In this document: in pieces, positions 1 to 8,579 of the stretch
How the letters are laid out: each line of letters begins with the position of its first letter
Numbering within the stretch: position 1 is the first letter of the stretch
Position numbers and translations under genes: made by a program
DNA from: Phycisphaerae bacterium
Lineage (GTDB): Bacteria; Planctomycetota; Phycisphaerae; UBA1845
Direction of reading: 5' to 3'
Length of the DNA: 64,000 nucleotides
Assembly (NCBI GenBank): GCA_029260075.1
Contig: JAJDDY010000069.1
Span: 19,660-83,659, forward strand
The notes under the pieces: generated by a model
Told to the model about the DNA's origin: nothing
The model's database searches: none
What the model saw: the letters and a program-made list of their open reading frames with translations, nothing else

Positions 1-2
1 AA

Positions 3-1268
3 CTAGCGCCCAAGATTCAGCGCCATGATGGTGTTCTTTCCACGCAGGTAGAGCGTTTTGCCCACGAGCGTCGGCACCGTCCAAGTCTGCGACTTGAACA
101 ACTGCACGTTGGATCGAACTTCGTATTTCTCTGAACTCGCGTTGGCTAAGCTCAGGTTTCCGTCCTCGTCGAGCGCGATGATCTTACCGTCCGCGTGCAG
201 CAGCATCGACTTCTTGAACCCGCGCTCGCGATACGCGATTTCGCCGGTCTTGGCGTCGATGGCGGTCATGAATGAACCGCTGTCCGATCCTGCGCAACCG
301 ATCAGTTGATTACCGACAGGCAACACGTTGCCCTGTCCCACGCCCATCTTTCGGTTGGCCCAGATTTCGTCGACAGTGGTCTTGCCACCGGCGTCGGTCA
401 GCTTCAACACGCGACTACCCGCTTCTCCGCCGGCTGTGACGTACAGGTGCCTGTTCTTCGCATCCCACAGGGGCGAGGAGATGTTCGTCCGCCATTGGTT
501 CTCATGTTCATGCGACCACTTCAGATCGCCGGTCTCGACATCGACCCCAACCACGGCGCGATCGTGGAGCAACACAACCTGATACGTCTTGCCGACCTTG
601 ATGACCAACGGCGACGAGTAAATGTTTTGGAAATCCTGACGCTTCCAAAGTAGGGATCCGGTGTCGAGATCAAACGCCATCATGCCGCATCCCTCGCCAC
701 CGACGGCCACAATTAATTTGTTCTCATGGGCGACCGGACTCGATGAAAACCCGTAGTGGGGAGGCTTGGCTTGGTACTCCCCCATCAGGTCGTGCGACCA
801 GTGGGTCTTGCCCGTGGCCTTGTTCAGGCAGGTGAGGCGTCCGGCGAACCCGACCGTATAAATGCGATCGCCCACGACGAGCGGCGTAGAGTTTGGACCC
901 GTGCTGTAGCGCGTCCGGACACCCTTCGGCAGCGGCGCGCTGTACTTGTGCGACCACACGGTCTCGCCATTCTTAGCGTTCAGTGCAACGATGAACTCGT
1001 TATCGCCCTCGCGGTACATCGTGAACAGACGTCCCCCATCGACCACTACCGACGACAAGCCGGCACCGAGTTCGCGGCTCCAAATCTTTTCAGGACCAGC
1101 GTCAGGCCACTTGTCGGCGAGGCCTTTGGAATCGCTCATGAAGTCACGGTTCGGACCACCCCATTGCGACCACTGACCGAAGGCCGTCGAACCCATCAGC
1201 ATGAGCGAAGCCGCACCGACGGCGCTAAGCAAACGGATGGTTCCCTGGTTACGAATTGTTCGCTGCAT
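3..1268 (-). CDS. Secreted PQQ-binding-like beta-propeller protein
   Basis: About 421 residues. The frame is open further upstream, but I start at 1268 because a GAGGAG ribosome-binding site lies about 9 bases before this ATG and the protein then opens with a classic signal peptide (hydrophobic stretch ending STAFGQ). WSQWGGPNRD is the usual start of the mature domain in planctomycete PQQ-like/WD40-like propellers. Repeated blades of the type LNAKNGETVWSH, LNKATGKTHWSH and FDLDTGSLLWKR follow. Probably a periplasmic or exported propeller of unknown ligand. PQQ binding is not shown by the sequence. It lies 148 bases downstream of a second propeller gene and may be co-transcribed with it. Confidence 0.9.
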   Translation of the reverse strand: MQRTIRNQGTIRLLSAVGAASLMLMGSTAFGQWSQWGGPNRDFMSDSKGLADKWPDAGPEKIWSRELGAGLSSVVVDGGRLFTMYREGDNEFIVALNAKNGETVWSHKYSAPLPKGVRTRYSTGPNSTPLVVGDRIYTVGFAGRLTCLNKATGKTHWSHDLMGEYQAKPPHYGFSSSPVAHENKLIVAVGGEGCGMMAFDLDTGSLLWKRQDFQNIYSSPLVIKVGKTYQVVLLHDRAVVGVDVETGDLKWSHEHENQWRTNISSPLWDAKNRHLYVTAGGEAGSRVLKLTDAGGKTTVDEIWANRKMGVGQGNVLPVGNQLIGCAGSDSGSFMTAIDAKTGEIAYRERGFKKSMLLHADGKIIALDEDGNLSLANASSEKYEVRSNVQLFKSQTWTVPTLVGKTLYLRGKNTIMALNLGR

Positions 1269-1416
1269 CAGCTTCGTCTCCTCTCGTAGGGCGGGTGTCG
1301 CATCGACCCCGCATTGATCCGACGGCCACTCGGCCCATTGACCACGTTTTTTATCAAAGCGCGAAACCGGCCTGCGTACAATCAATGCGCAGGCGTCAAA
1401 GGCGCGAGCCGCCCGA

Positions 1417-2613
1417 CTAGTCCTTACGGTCCCGCTTCGATCCGGCACCGAAAGCATAAATCACACCATCCTCGTTGCCAATAATCAATCGCCCCCCAGC
1501 TACCGCCGGCGACGCACTCACCGGCGCCCCTGTATCGAAGCGCCACTTTTCTTTTCCCGTGCTCAGGCTGAGTTCGTAGATGCGCCCATCGGACGAGCCC
1601 ACGAACACGCGATCGCCCACGACGACGGGGGATGAATCAACCCGCCCCTTGGCCACGAATGTCCAGAGCGCCTTACCGGTTTTCGCGTCGAGGGCACGAA
1701 TTCGCTTGTCCCGCCCGCCTACGACCACTTTGTCAGCCACGACAGCCGCTGAGGCCATGAACGGAAACTCACGATCCTTGTCGCGATAGACCCACAGGGT
1801 CTGCCCGCTACGCCAGTCGACGGCGAGAATATGGCTGCCGTAGGTGCCGATATAGGCGTGCGATCCGACGATGGCTGGTGACGCACCCGCCACCGATCCC
1901 ATCGTGATTTCGCGGATAGACGTCCCGTCGGCCAGCTGAAGAACATGTAAGAACTCGTCACACCCGGCTACGAGCACCGCGCCGTCGACAATGGCCGGTG
2001 TACCGTGTACGCGACCCGCTGTTTCGAATTTCCACAACAGCTTGCCGTCGTTCGCCGAAACGCAATAGACGAAACCATCGTACGACCCGAAGACCACTCG
2101 GTCGCCGACGTGGTTTGGCGACGAGTTGATCTGCGCTTCGCTCGCAAAGGTCCAACGACCCTTACCAGTATCGGCGTCGACGCCGTGCAACACACCGCCA
2201 TCATCACCAACCAACACGAGATCACCGACAACAGTCGGAGAAGACCGAACCATCTCCCCGGCCTTGTACTTCCACTTCAGCGTCCCGGTGGCGGCGTCAA
2301 GAGCATAGAGAAACTCATCGTCACACCCCACATACACCGTGCCGTTGGCGATTGCGGCTGAGGAAATTACGGCCTCCGGGGCATCGAATTTCCAGATCAG
2401 TTGAAGCTTGCCCGGCAGCGACGATCGCACGACCCCGGTAAGCGCCGGACCGCCGCGGAACATCGACCAGTTAGGACTGGCGGCAGGCTTCGTATCGGAT
2501 TCACCAGCGAAAGTGATCGACGACGTAACGAAGACCGTCGCCAACACGATGAGCGAAACCGCCAGTCGTCGCATCCTCCGCGCCACTTCATGATGTGCTG
2601 AGTCATTGATCAT
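1417..2613 (-). CDS. Secreted PQQ-binding-like beta-propeller protein
   Basis: About 398 residues with an N-terminal hydrophobic segment (LAVSLIVLATVFVTS) and mature start NWSMFRGGPALTG. At least seven blades of the type LDAATGTLKWKYKAG and VSANDGKLLWKFETAG follow, each with the W-containing strand of PQQ-like repeats. The blades are more regular than in the downstream neighbour. The start is uncertain: ATG at 2574 would give a shorter signal peptide but has GGAGG directly abutting it, and 2652 is also open. No enzymatic residues are recognisable, so the role (binding, scaffolding or electron transfer) is unknown. Confidence 0.9.
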   Translation of the reverse strand: MINDSAHHEVARRMRRLAVSLIVLATVFVTSSITFAGESDTKPAASPNWSMFRGGPALTGVVRSSLPGKLQLIWKFDAPEAVISSAAIANGTVYVGCDDEFLYALDAATGTLKWKYKAGEMVRSSPTVVGDLVLVGDDGGVLHGVDADTGKGRWTFASEAQINSSPNHVGDRVVFGSYDGFVYCVSANDGKLLWKFETAGRVHGTPAIVDGAVLVAGCDEFLHVLQLADGTSIREITMGSVAGASPAIVGSHAYIGTYGSHILAVDWRSGQTLWVYRDKDREFPFMASAAVVADKVVVGGRDKRIRALDAKTGKALWTFVAKGRVDSSPVVVGDRVFVGSSDGRIYELSLSTGKEKWRFDTGAPVSASPAVAGGRLIIGNEDGVIYAFGAGSKRDRKD

Positions 2614-2713
2614 TACGATGTCATAGTCGAAAGTCAGAACTCGACGAACCAATACCCCTTCGCACTATTTGTCGAACCAATTCGCGTTATCCTCAATGTG
2701 GCTTCAGCCGAGA

Positions 2714-2750
2714 CCGGGTGGCGTCTCTTCAGAGGTGGGGACGTCGAATC
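2714..2750. repeat. Dispersed repeat family C, copy 1 (partial)
   Basis: Shares GGGTGGCNNNNCTCTTCAG-like sequence and the following GTGGGG..GTCGAATC block with copies near 3493, 19963 and 31251. It is a half-element next to a family A copy. Confidence 0.6.
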
Positions 2751-2779
2751 CGCTACAGCCAAAACCATACGCCATGCAC

Positions 2780-2848
2780 CGAGCCGCGCCCGTGAGGAAG
2801 CGGTCCATCAGCGAGGCAAGAAACACTCCCTCACGGTCGCGGCTCGGC
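2780..2848. repeat. Dispersed palindromic repeat family A, copy 1
   Basis: Imperfect long inverted repeat. Left arm GAGCCGCGCCCGTGAGG, right arm CCTCACGGTCGCGGCTCGG. Twelve copies occur in this window, all intergenic. Confidence 0.8.
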
Positions 2849-2903
2849 TCATCGCAAAGTCCGATCACCGCCGGTCCTCTGACACATCTTCTCGCACACG
2901 TTC

Positions 2904-3371
2904 TTAGTTCGGCTTAAAGCGCAGCGCCACCGCCGCGCCCACGGCCGCAAGGAGAATACCGAAGTAGAACCACACGCTCGGGGGTTTCGCCGGGCGCGAC
3001 CATACCATGGCTACAATCGTGTTTACGATCGGCGCGCCCGCAAAGACCAGAGGGGCCACATAAATCGGCTTGCCGCCGTATTTCATAGCGAACACAATCC
3101 CCAACGCCCCGATGGCCCCGAGGATTCCCGCGTACGTGGACATCGACACGCCCTTGCTCGGAAAGTCGAGCGGTTCAGTCTTGGCTACGAACAGATAGCC
3201 GAGCACGGCTATCGACACGAGCAGGTAGGCCAAACCCACGAACAGGAAAGCCCGCAGCGCGCTGTTGCCACCCAAGGCCGACTGCCCATGGTGCAGCGTA
3301 GGCACGTACGCCCCCCAGCAGAGGATCGTCAAGACGACAAAAAACGGCCAAAGCTTTTCACTGTGTTCCAC
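2904..3371 (-). CDS. Small multi-pass membrane protein, DMT/EamA-like
   Basis: 155 residues with about five hydrophobic segments (for example FFVVLTILCWGAY, FLFVGLAYLLVSIAVLGYLF, GILGAIGALGIVFAM, VWFYFGILLAAVGAAVAL). The pattern ALGIVFAMKYGGKPIYVAPLV followed by a helix and a final helix resembles half of an EamA/DMT-type transporter. The length suits a small single-domain DMT member. The substrate cannot be told. It stands alone between repeat elements, downstream of GYD and thioesterase genes on the same strand. Confidence 0.75.
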   Translation of the reverse strand: MEHSEKLWPFFVVLTILCWGAYVPTLHHGQSALGGNSALRAFLFVGLAYLLVSIAVLGYLFVAKTEPLDFPSKGVSMSTYAGILGAIGALGIVFAMKYGGKPIYVAPLVFAGAPIVNTIVAMVWSRPAKPPSVWFYFGILLAAVGAAVALRFKPN

Positions 3372-3492
3372 CAGGATCGCCCCACGAAATAGCCGCCGAA
3401 TTCAGTCCGCGCGGCGTCAGATGTTTCTAGGTGCTACGTGTTCCACCTAGCCAAGTACAAGAACCAGTGCTATGTCAACGGTCATCGACGGG

Positions 3493-3577
3493 TTGGGTGG
3501 CCCATGGCTCTGCCCGTGGGGGACACGAATCGATGTTGGATTCGACTCCCCCACCTCTGAAGAGGCGGGCCACCCGG
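3493..3577. repeat. Dispersed repeat family C, copy 2 (complete palindrome)
   Basis: Two head-to-head arms: GGGTGGCCCATGGCTCTGCC at the left and TCTGAAGAGGCGGGCCACCC at the right, with GAATCGA and TCGACTCCCCCAC between them. It is a long imperfect hairpin in the gap before the GYD gene. Confidence 0.75.
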
Positions 3578-3675
3578 GCCTGTTCAATCCCTCAAAGCAA
3601 TGCTGACATTGCACAAGAACGCTCCGATCCAAACGAATCGACACGGCGTTCATCCAAAAATGCAGCACGCCCCAA

Positions 3676-3966
3676 CTATAAGTTGGCTACGACTTTCTCA
3701 AACTCACCTGGATCCAGTGCCCGCAACATGCTCGTTCGGACATTACCGCCGCGCGCCAATCGAAGCACCAATGCGGCCGCCGTCACTTCGTCGGGTGCGT
3801 TCAGCACAATGACGCCGTCGTACGACCCGAGCGTCCAATAGCTTGCTTCAACCTTGGCGCCGACTTGATCCGCTTCGGCGGCAAACTCAGCCGCCCGAGC
3901 GACCGAATCCTTAACTGCCGCTGCACCTTTTTCCGTAAAACTCACCAACACGACATAACGATTCAT
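3676..3966 (-). CDS. GYD domain protein
   Basis: 96 residues from ATG 3966. I prefer this to the GTG at 3978 because AGGTGA lies about 10 bases upstream and the family begins MxRYVVLVSFTEKGA. The sequence KVEASYWTLGSYDGVIVLNAPD shows the GYD-type core (here GSYDG). The family (PF08734) is a small alpha/beta fold related to ABM/dimeric ferredoxin-like proteins and has no assigned reaction. Likely cytoplasmic. Located 230 bases downstream of the thioesterase gene on the same strand, with a repeat between them. Confidence 0.88.
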   Translation of the reverse strand: MNRYVVLVSFTEKGAAAVKDSVARAAEFAAEADQVGAKVEASYWTLGSYDGVIVLNAPDEVTAAALVLRLARGGNVRTSMLRALDPGEFEKVVANL

Positions 3967-4045
3967 GATCTCAATCACCTTTCATACAACTCCGCGCGGT
4001 ACTGCAGGGCACGGACCGACACACGGGTGCGCGAAGCCTCTTGCC

Positions 4046-4112
4046 GGGCCGCCCGTGAGGAAGCGAGCCGGGCTCGCGCGCAAGAAACGCTCCCTCACGG
4101 TCGCGGCTCGGT
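4046..4112. repeat. Dispersed palindromic repeat family A, copy 2
   Basis: GGGCCGCCCGTGAGGAAGCG at the left and CTCCCTCACGGTCGCGGCTC at the right, in the gap between the thioesterase and GYD genes. Confidence 0.75.
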
Positions 4113-4196
4113 TCGTCTCGAACCCTCTGACACACTTTCTCGCACAAATTCTAACACACAGATTCCAGTTCCGCGCTACGACGCTTCACCGAACGG

Positions 4197-4622
4197 CTAC
4201 GCTTCCAACATGCCGCGCAAATCGCCGGGAATCGGAATCGGCTGAAACCGATCTTCAACGATCGCACAGCATACGGCCGTAACCCGCCCGAGCGCCAATC
4301 GCGTTTCGTCTCGACGAAAATCGATCTCGAACGTCACCGACCGATTGCTCACCTTCACAACCGAAAGCATCAGGGCTAGCTCATCTTCGAATCGCGCCGG
4401 CGCGGAAAACTCGCAACTGGCCGCCACGCGAGGCCAACTGATTTCCTGTGCCCCGTTCCGAGCGAGAACGCTGGTGCCCTTTGATCGCCAAAACGCATGC
4501 TCCACTTCTTCCATCATGCGGTAGTAGTTGGCGAAGTGCAGAATCCCGGCCATGTCCGTCTCGGCAAACTGCACGCGCCGGGTTGTCTGAAACGTTGCCG
4601 CCATGTCATCCACATTCCGCAT
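4197..4622 (-). CDS. Hot-dog acyl-CoA thioesterase (4-hydroxybenzoyl-CoA thioesterase-like)
   Basis: 141 residues (135 if ATG 4604 is used). VQFAETDMAGILHFANYYR is the signature of the single-domain hot-dog thioesterases related to FcbC, YbgC and the thioesterases of aryl-polyene clusters. The Asp in AETD is the usual catalytic residue and the helix ANYYRMMEEVEHAFW follows. It should hydrolyse an acyl-CoA or acyl-ACP in the cytoplasm. It is the last gene of the block that holds the chorismate-lyase-like and halogenase-like proteins, which supports an aromatic acyl substrate. That assignment is inference. Confidence 0.88.
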   Translation of the reverse strand: MRNVDDMAATFQTTRRVQFAETDMAGILHFANYYRMMEEVEHAFWRSKGTSVLARNGAQEISWPRVAASCEFSAPARFEDELALMLSVVKVSNRSVTFEIDFRRDETRLALGRVTAVCCAIVEDRFQPIPIPGDLRGMLEA

Positions 4623-4675
4623 AGTCTGTCGGACAAGACCGTCTTAACCGCGTGTTTGAAAAGGACTGTTGCGGA

Positions 4676-4746
4676 CCGAGCCGCGACCGTACGGGAGCGG
4701 TTGTTCGCCTCGCACATAGGCCGCTCCTTTACGGTCGCGCCTCGGG
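4676..4746. repeat. Dispersed palindromic repeat family A, copy 3
   Basis: CCGAGCCGCGACCGTACGGG at the left and CTTTACGGTCGCGCCTCGG at the right. It lies between the symporter and the thioesterase genes and may attenuate read-through. Confidence 0.8.
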
Positions 4747-4777
4747 AAGCCCCGGTGTTGGACACCCTCAAAGTTCA

Positions 4778-6472
4778 CTACGACTCAGCGCCGGTTGACG
4801 CCACCAATTCCGGGACGTCACATTCGGCACGCAGTGACGGCGGCTTACCGAAGAACTTCTCAATCGTCGCACCGGACGGCCCTTGGGTCATCAACGACAC
4901 AACCACCATCGCCAACGTAGAAATCCCCACCATGCTCGCCGCCGGCATCATGCCCAAGACGAGGTATTCCCTGTTCGCACCATAGCCCGACTGCGCGAAG
5001 AACCACATACACGCAGCCCCGGCGCTCAATACACACGCATACGCCCCTGCTTTGGTTGCCCGTTTCCAATAGACGGCCGCAAACACAAGCGGGAACAGGC
5101 TGGCGAAACCACTAAAGCACCATACCGCCATTGTGAACACACTTCTTGTCTTGAACTTGACGGCCACAATGTACGTCACCACAACAATGAGCACCACAAA
5201 CACACGACCCCAGATAACCTTCTGGCGATCCGACAACTTGTCATGGCCGATGTAGTGGCCCACGATGTCGTTGGTGAAGATGCTGCCGACGCACAGAAAC
5301 TGCGAGTCAAGACTCGACATGATGGCGGCAAGAATTCCCGCGGTCAGCAAGCCGCCCAAGAGGGGCCCCGCCATCTTCTTCACCAGAATCACCAGAACGG
5401 CGTTGGGGTTACTCCACCCCGCTGGAATAACCGGTTTGCCTCCCATCACCGCAGAGGTAGCCCAGACCCCGATCAACACACAGGGCACCCATACAATCAT
5501 GATCATGAGCGGGTGGGCGATCACCGATAGTCGAAAAGATTTCGCGGATCGCGCCGTAAGCCAATGTTGGAAGAGGTGCGGGAACATACCCACGCTGAGC
5601 GGAATGAACAGATAGCTCCAGAATGCGAGCTTCGACAAACCCTTCGGTTCCATCGGCTTGATAACTGCGATCGTCTTGTCCGCCTCCCACGCCGCCAATC
5701 GCTCTTGATATTGCGCGACGTCCGCCTCCGACACCCCGGCTTGGAGTCGCGTCGGGTTGTACTGCTCGACAAGCTGCGTCGCCTTGTCCATCCCGCCGAG
5801 CTTGTTGGCGATCACAAAGAACGTCACACAACCGAGAATCATGAAGACGATGGTTTGAAACGCATTCGCCCAGGCTGTACCGCGCACCCCACCGAAGAAC
5901 ACATAGATCATAACGACGAGGCAAATGACGGCGGCGCCAAGCCAATAGGGAACCGAGCCGTTGAGTCGTGCCACTTCATTGGGGAAAAAATCGGGGAACG
6001 CACCGGCGGTGATACCCTGAACCACCGTGCCCGAACTGATCACTCCGATCAAGAGATAGGGAATGACCAGCCCAACCAGCATCGGGAAAAGGACCAAGCC
6101 GATTTTGTCCGACTCGAATCGGTCGCGAAAGAACTGAATTTGCGTGACGTATCCGTATCGCGCGCCGAACGACCAGAGCTTGATTCCTACTAAGAAGAAA
6201 CAGGCGGAGTGAATAATTCCCGACGAAGACGCCATCCGACCGTACACGCCTACGCCGCCGGCGAACGCTTCACCACTGCTGCCCACGAGCGCGAAGGCGG
6301 TCATGGTCGTGCCGAATAGGGACATCAACAGAAGAAACGGACCGATTCCGCGAGACGCAAGAAAAAAGTCTGCGGCCGTACCTCGGAAGAACCTGCTGCT
6401 GAACAAACCCAAACCCAGCAAGAGCGCGAGGTAACAACTGATTACGATGACCGCAGTTAGACCCGCACTCAT
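4778..6472 (-). CDS. Sodium:solute symporter (SSS/SLC5 family)
   Basis: 564 residues with about 13 predicted membrane segments, beginning LTAVIVISCYLALLLGLGLF. FFLASRGIGPFLLLMSLFGTTMTAFALVGSSGEAF matches the first core helix of SSS carriers, and YVFFGGVRGTAWANAFQT and GGLLTAGILAAIMSSLDSQF are family hallmarks (the latter contains the Na2-site serines). It is an inner-membrane Na+-driven uptake carrier. The substrate is unknown; an organic acid or pantothenate-like solute is plausible from the DUF3311 partner encoded just upstream with a 4-base ATGA overlap. An unusual cytoplasmic insertion (about residues 235-280, charged, EADVAQYQERLAAWEADK) lies mid-protein. Confidence 0.93.
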   Translation of the reverse strand: MSAGLTAVIVISCYLALLLGLGLFSSRFFRGTAADFFLASRGIGPFLLLMSLFGTTMTAFALVGSSGEAFAGGVGVYGRMASSSGIIHSACFFLVGIKLWSFGARYGYVTQIQFFRDRFESDKIGLVLFPMLVGLVIPYLLIGVISSGTVVQGITAGAFPDFFPNEVARLNGSVPYWLGAAVICLVVMIYVFFGGVRGTAWANAFQTIVFMILGCVTFFVIANKLGGMDKATQLVEQYNPTRLQAGVSEADVAQYQERLAAWEADKTIAVIKPMEPKGLSKLAFWSYLFIPLSVGMFPHLFQHWLTARSAKSFRLSVIAHPLMIMIVWVPCVLIGVWATSAVMGGKPVIPAGWSNPNAVLVILVKKMAGPLLGGLLTAGILAAIMSSLDSQFLCVGSIFTNDIVGHYIGHDKLSDRQKVIWGRVFVVLIVVVTYIVAVKFKTRSVFTMAVWCFSGFASLFPLVFAAVYWKRATKAGAYACVLSAGAACMWFFAQSGYGANREYLVLGMMPAASMVGISTLAMVVVSLMTQGPSGATIEKFFGKPPSLRAECDVPELVASTGAES

Positions 6473-6705
6473 GCTTGGCCTCCGTCGCTTCCGGCGCCGG
6501 TCATGGATTCGGTCACGTCTGCATCCACGGGCCAGCAGTACTTAACCGCCAGCGCCCACAGCGCCGCCGCCGCCATCGACACACACGCATGGTAGGCAAG
6601 CGTGATCGGCAGGAACCCAAACACAAGCCTCGAAGACTCCCACCACCAGAAGTCTTGATGGACGATCGTCAGCAGCACGATCAAGACGTACACTGTATTC
6701 TTCAT
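6469..6705 (-). CDS. DUF3311-like small membrane partner of the symporter
   Basis: 78 residues, two hydrophobic segments (VYVLIVLLTIVH and VSMAAAALWALAVKYCWPVD) with FLPITLAYHACVS between them, as in DUF3311 proteins (usual pattern P..LAYH). Such proteins are commonly encoded immediately before SSS transporters and probably assist them, like the YhdT/PanF pairing. Both junctions are ATGA overlaps, with the oxidoreductase gene upstream and the symporter downstream, so translation is probably coupled. Confidence 0.78.
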   Translation of the reverse strand: MKNTVYVLIVLLTIVHQDFWWWESSRLVFGFLPITLAYHACVSMAAAALWALAVKYCWPVDADVTESMTGAGSDGGQA

Positions 6706-7961
6706 GCCGTAGCCATTCCTTCTGATCCCGTCGTCGCGGGCTGCGTCACGTGGTCACGCAAGACATCAAACACCTTACCCACATCGTTGTTGAACACGTC
6801 GCCGATCAAGAGACGAACGATGTGGTCGCGACATTCGGGGTGCGCCTTGTTGAACTTGGCGAAGCTGAACGAGCGATCGTAGTACACATGCACGAGTTGC
6901 TCAATCAACTGCATTCCCGCAGCCAGTCGAGGCCCGAACGAACCCAAGCGGTCGCCGCTGAGATCGCCCGCTTGCAGCGCGTCATGGATCGCATCGGCTG
7001 CGAACTCTCCGCTCTTCAGAGCGAGAAAGACGCCGGATGAATAGATCGGATCGAGAAAAGCGAACGCATCACCGATCAACACCCACCCGTCACCGGCGAC
7101 GCGGCGGGCGCGGTAGGAAAAATCGCTAGTGACGAAAGCTTGACCGACGCGCTCGGCGTCTGCCAAGCGGCGCTCGATGCCCGGACAGTGGCCAATTTCC
7201 TCTTCCAACGTCGACAGCGGATCATCTCCGCGACCGGTGAACAGATAAGACGGTGGGGCCACCACACCGATGCTCGTGAGGCCGTCGGGCAGTGGAATGA
7301 ACCAGAACCATCCCTGACGATCGGCCGTCTGAATGATGATCGTGGCTCCGGCGTTTCGACCTTCGTCGCGTTTTGCGTTTTTGTAGTAGGCGTAGATGGC
7401 CCCGTTCTTCAACGTCTCATGCGGCTGACGAATTCCGAGCTGTCGCGCAAGCAGCGTCGACATACCGGACGCATCCACAACGACCTTGGCGCCGATCGCT
7501 TCTGTCGACCCGCGCGCGCCAATGTTCACGCCGACGGCGCGATCGCCGTCGAAATTGACGCTCGATACGCGAACGCCCTCGCGCACTTCGGCGCCGTGTT
7601 GGCGGGCGTTATCGAGCATCATCTGATCGAATCGGTCACGAGGCACCTGCCACGTAACCGAGTGCGCACCCGGATCGCGATCGGTAAAGAAATATGGCTG
7701 AGAGTCTTTGCCCGAAGCCGACACGAACTGCACGCTCTCTTTGCGTGGGAAGTTCGCAGCCCCAAGCTTGTCCAACATGCCCAATCGTTGAAACGTGCTG
7801 TACGATTCCGGCATCAACGATTCACCAATGTGGTGTCGCGGCAGGCGATTGGCTTCGAGGATGAGCACGCGATGACCGTGATCCGCCAGCAGCGTACCGA
7901 CCGTAGCGCCGGCCGGACCGCCACCGATGATGACCATGTCGTATTGATCAGGATTGGGCAT
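6702..7961 (-). CDS. FAD-dependent monooxygenase, halogenase-like (CndH/CmlS type)
   Basis: 419 residues. IIGGGPAGATVG (residues 11-22) is the FAD Rossmann motif and GESLMPES follows as in the halogenase/geranylgeranyl-reductase superfamily. Residues 218-223 read WFWFIP, the WxWxIP motif of flavin-dependent halogenases, and GDAFAFLDPIYSSGVFLAL is the second FAD-binding block. FPRKESV places Lys74 where active halogenases carry their catalytic lysine. It could halogenate or simply hydroxylate/oxidise an aromatic substrate; sequence alone cannot decide. It starts one base after the stop of the chorismate-lyase-like gene. Confidence 0.87.
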   Translation of the reverse strand: MPNPDQYDMVIIGGGPAGATVGTLLADHGHRVLILEANRLPRHHIGESLMPESYSTFQRLGMLDKLGAANFPRKESVQFVSASGKDSQPYFFTDRDPGAHSVTWQVPRDRFDQMMLDNARQHGAEVREGVRVSSVNFDGDRAVGVNIGARGSTEAIGAKVVVDASGMSTLLARQLGIRQPHETLKNGAIYAYYKNAKRDEGRNAGATIIIQTADRQGWFWFIPLPDGLTSIGVVAPPSYLFTGRGDDPLSTLEEEIGHCPGIERRLADAERVGQAFVTSDFSYRARRVAGDGWVLIGDAFAFLDPIYSSGVFLALKSGEFAADAIHDALQAGDLSGDRLGSFGPRLAAGMQLIEQLVHVYYDRSFSFAKFNKAHPECRDHIVRLLIGDVFNNDVGKVFDVLRDHVTQPATTGSEGMATA

Positions 7962-8579
7962 CTACGAATCGTCCTTCATGCAGTCGGCTTGGTCTGACGC
8001 GTGACCACCGTACGACAAACCGGTGACGATTTCGAGCAGGGTGATCGCCGGCTTGCCGTCGCAGTGGATCGTTCCCACCCGGCCGTACAAATCACCGTCA
8101 CCATCGCGATCAAACCCGGTGGGGAGCGCGCGACCGGCTGGAAAGCGCAGGAACCATTGCGGCTCGATCTGTCGTAGCACGTTTTCGGAAATCAAGATTT
8201 CGCCAAGCGGTCGGCGTTGGTCCACGATCGCGGAACGCACGGCGTTGGACATCAGGGCAAGGTCGATGCGGACTACACCAAACTCGACAACTCTATCCGT
8301 GGCGCCCAGCGTGAGCACTATGCTGCGCTGATATACCTGACCCTGATGTAGATGTTGCAGCACCGTGAGCTGAGCGGGCGTTCCGTGAAACGCTTCGAGC
8401 GTGGTGGTCATGTGGTTTCGATGGACGAGAAGATCGCGCGCCGGCGCAGGAATTGCGTCCGGCGTAACGAGTTCCCAACATGCGGGCTCGCAATTCGGAT
8501 CGACCAACCCGTCGGTGAGGCGGGAAAGGGTTTCGTCGAGGCGAACGACGTCTAATGGTTTGGACCCTGCGACGTTCAT
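7962..8579 (-). CDS. Chorismate lyase-like protein (DUF98/UbiC superfamily)
   Basis: 205 residues. LLVHRNHMTTTLEAFHG, followed by VYQRSIVLTL, VVEFGVVRIDLALMS and PLGEILISENVLR, follows the pattern of the chorismate lyase-like family (PF01947, including Rv2949c), which releases 4-hydroxybenzoate and pyruvate from chorismate. The Glu in LISENVLR corresponds to the conserved acid near the family's active site. Some members with this fold have no proven lyase activity, so the reaction is inference. It is coupled to the radical SAM gene by an ATGA overlap and directly abuts the halogenase-like gene. Confidence 0.78.
   Translation of the reverse strand: MNVAGSKPLDVVRLDETLSRLTDGLVDPNCEPACWELVTPDAIPAPARDLLVHRNHMTTTLEAFHGTPAQLTVLQHLHQGQVYQRSIVLTLGATDRVVEFGVVRIDLALMSNAVRSAIVDQRRPLGEILISENVLRQIEPQWFLRFPAGRALPTGFDRDGDGDLYGRVGTIHCDGKPAITLLEIVTGLSYGGHASDQADCMKDDS

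Noticed and set aside
2780..4746. Possible CRISPR array from repeated GC-rich elements
   Set aside because: The repeats are far apart, not spaced regularly, palindromic over their whole length and have no cas genes nearby.
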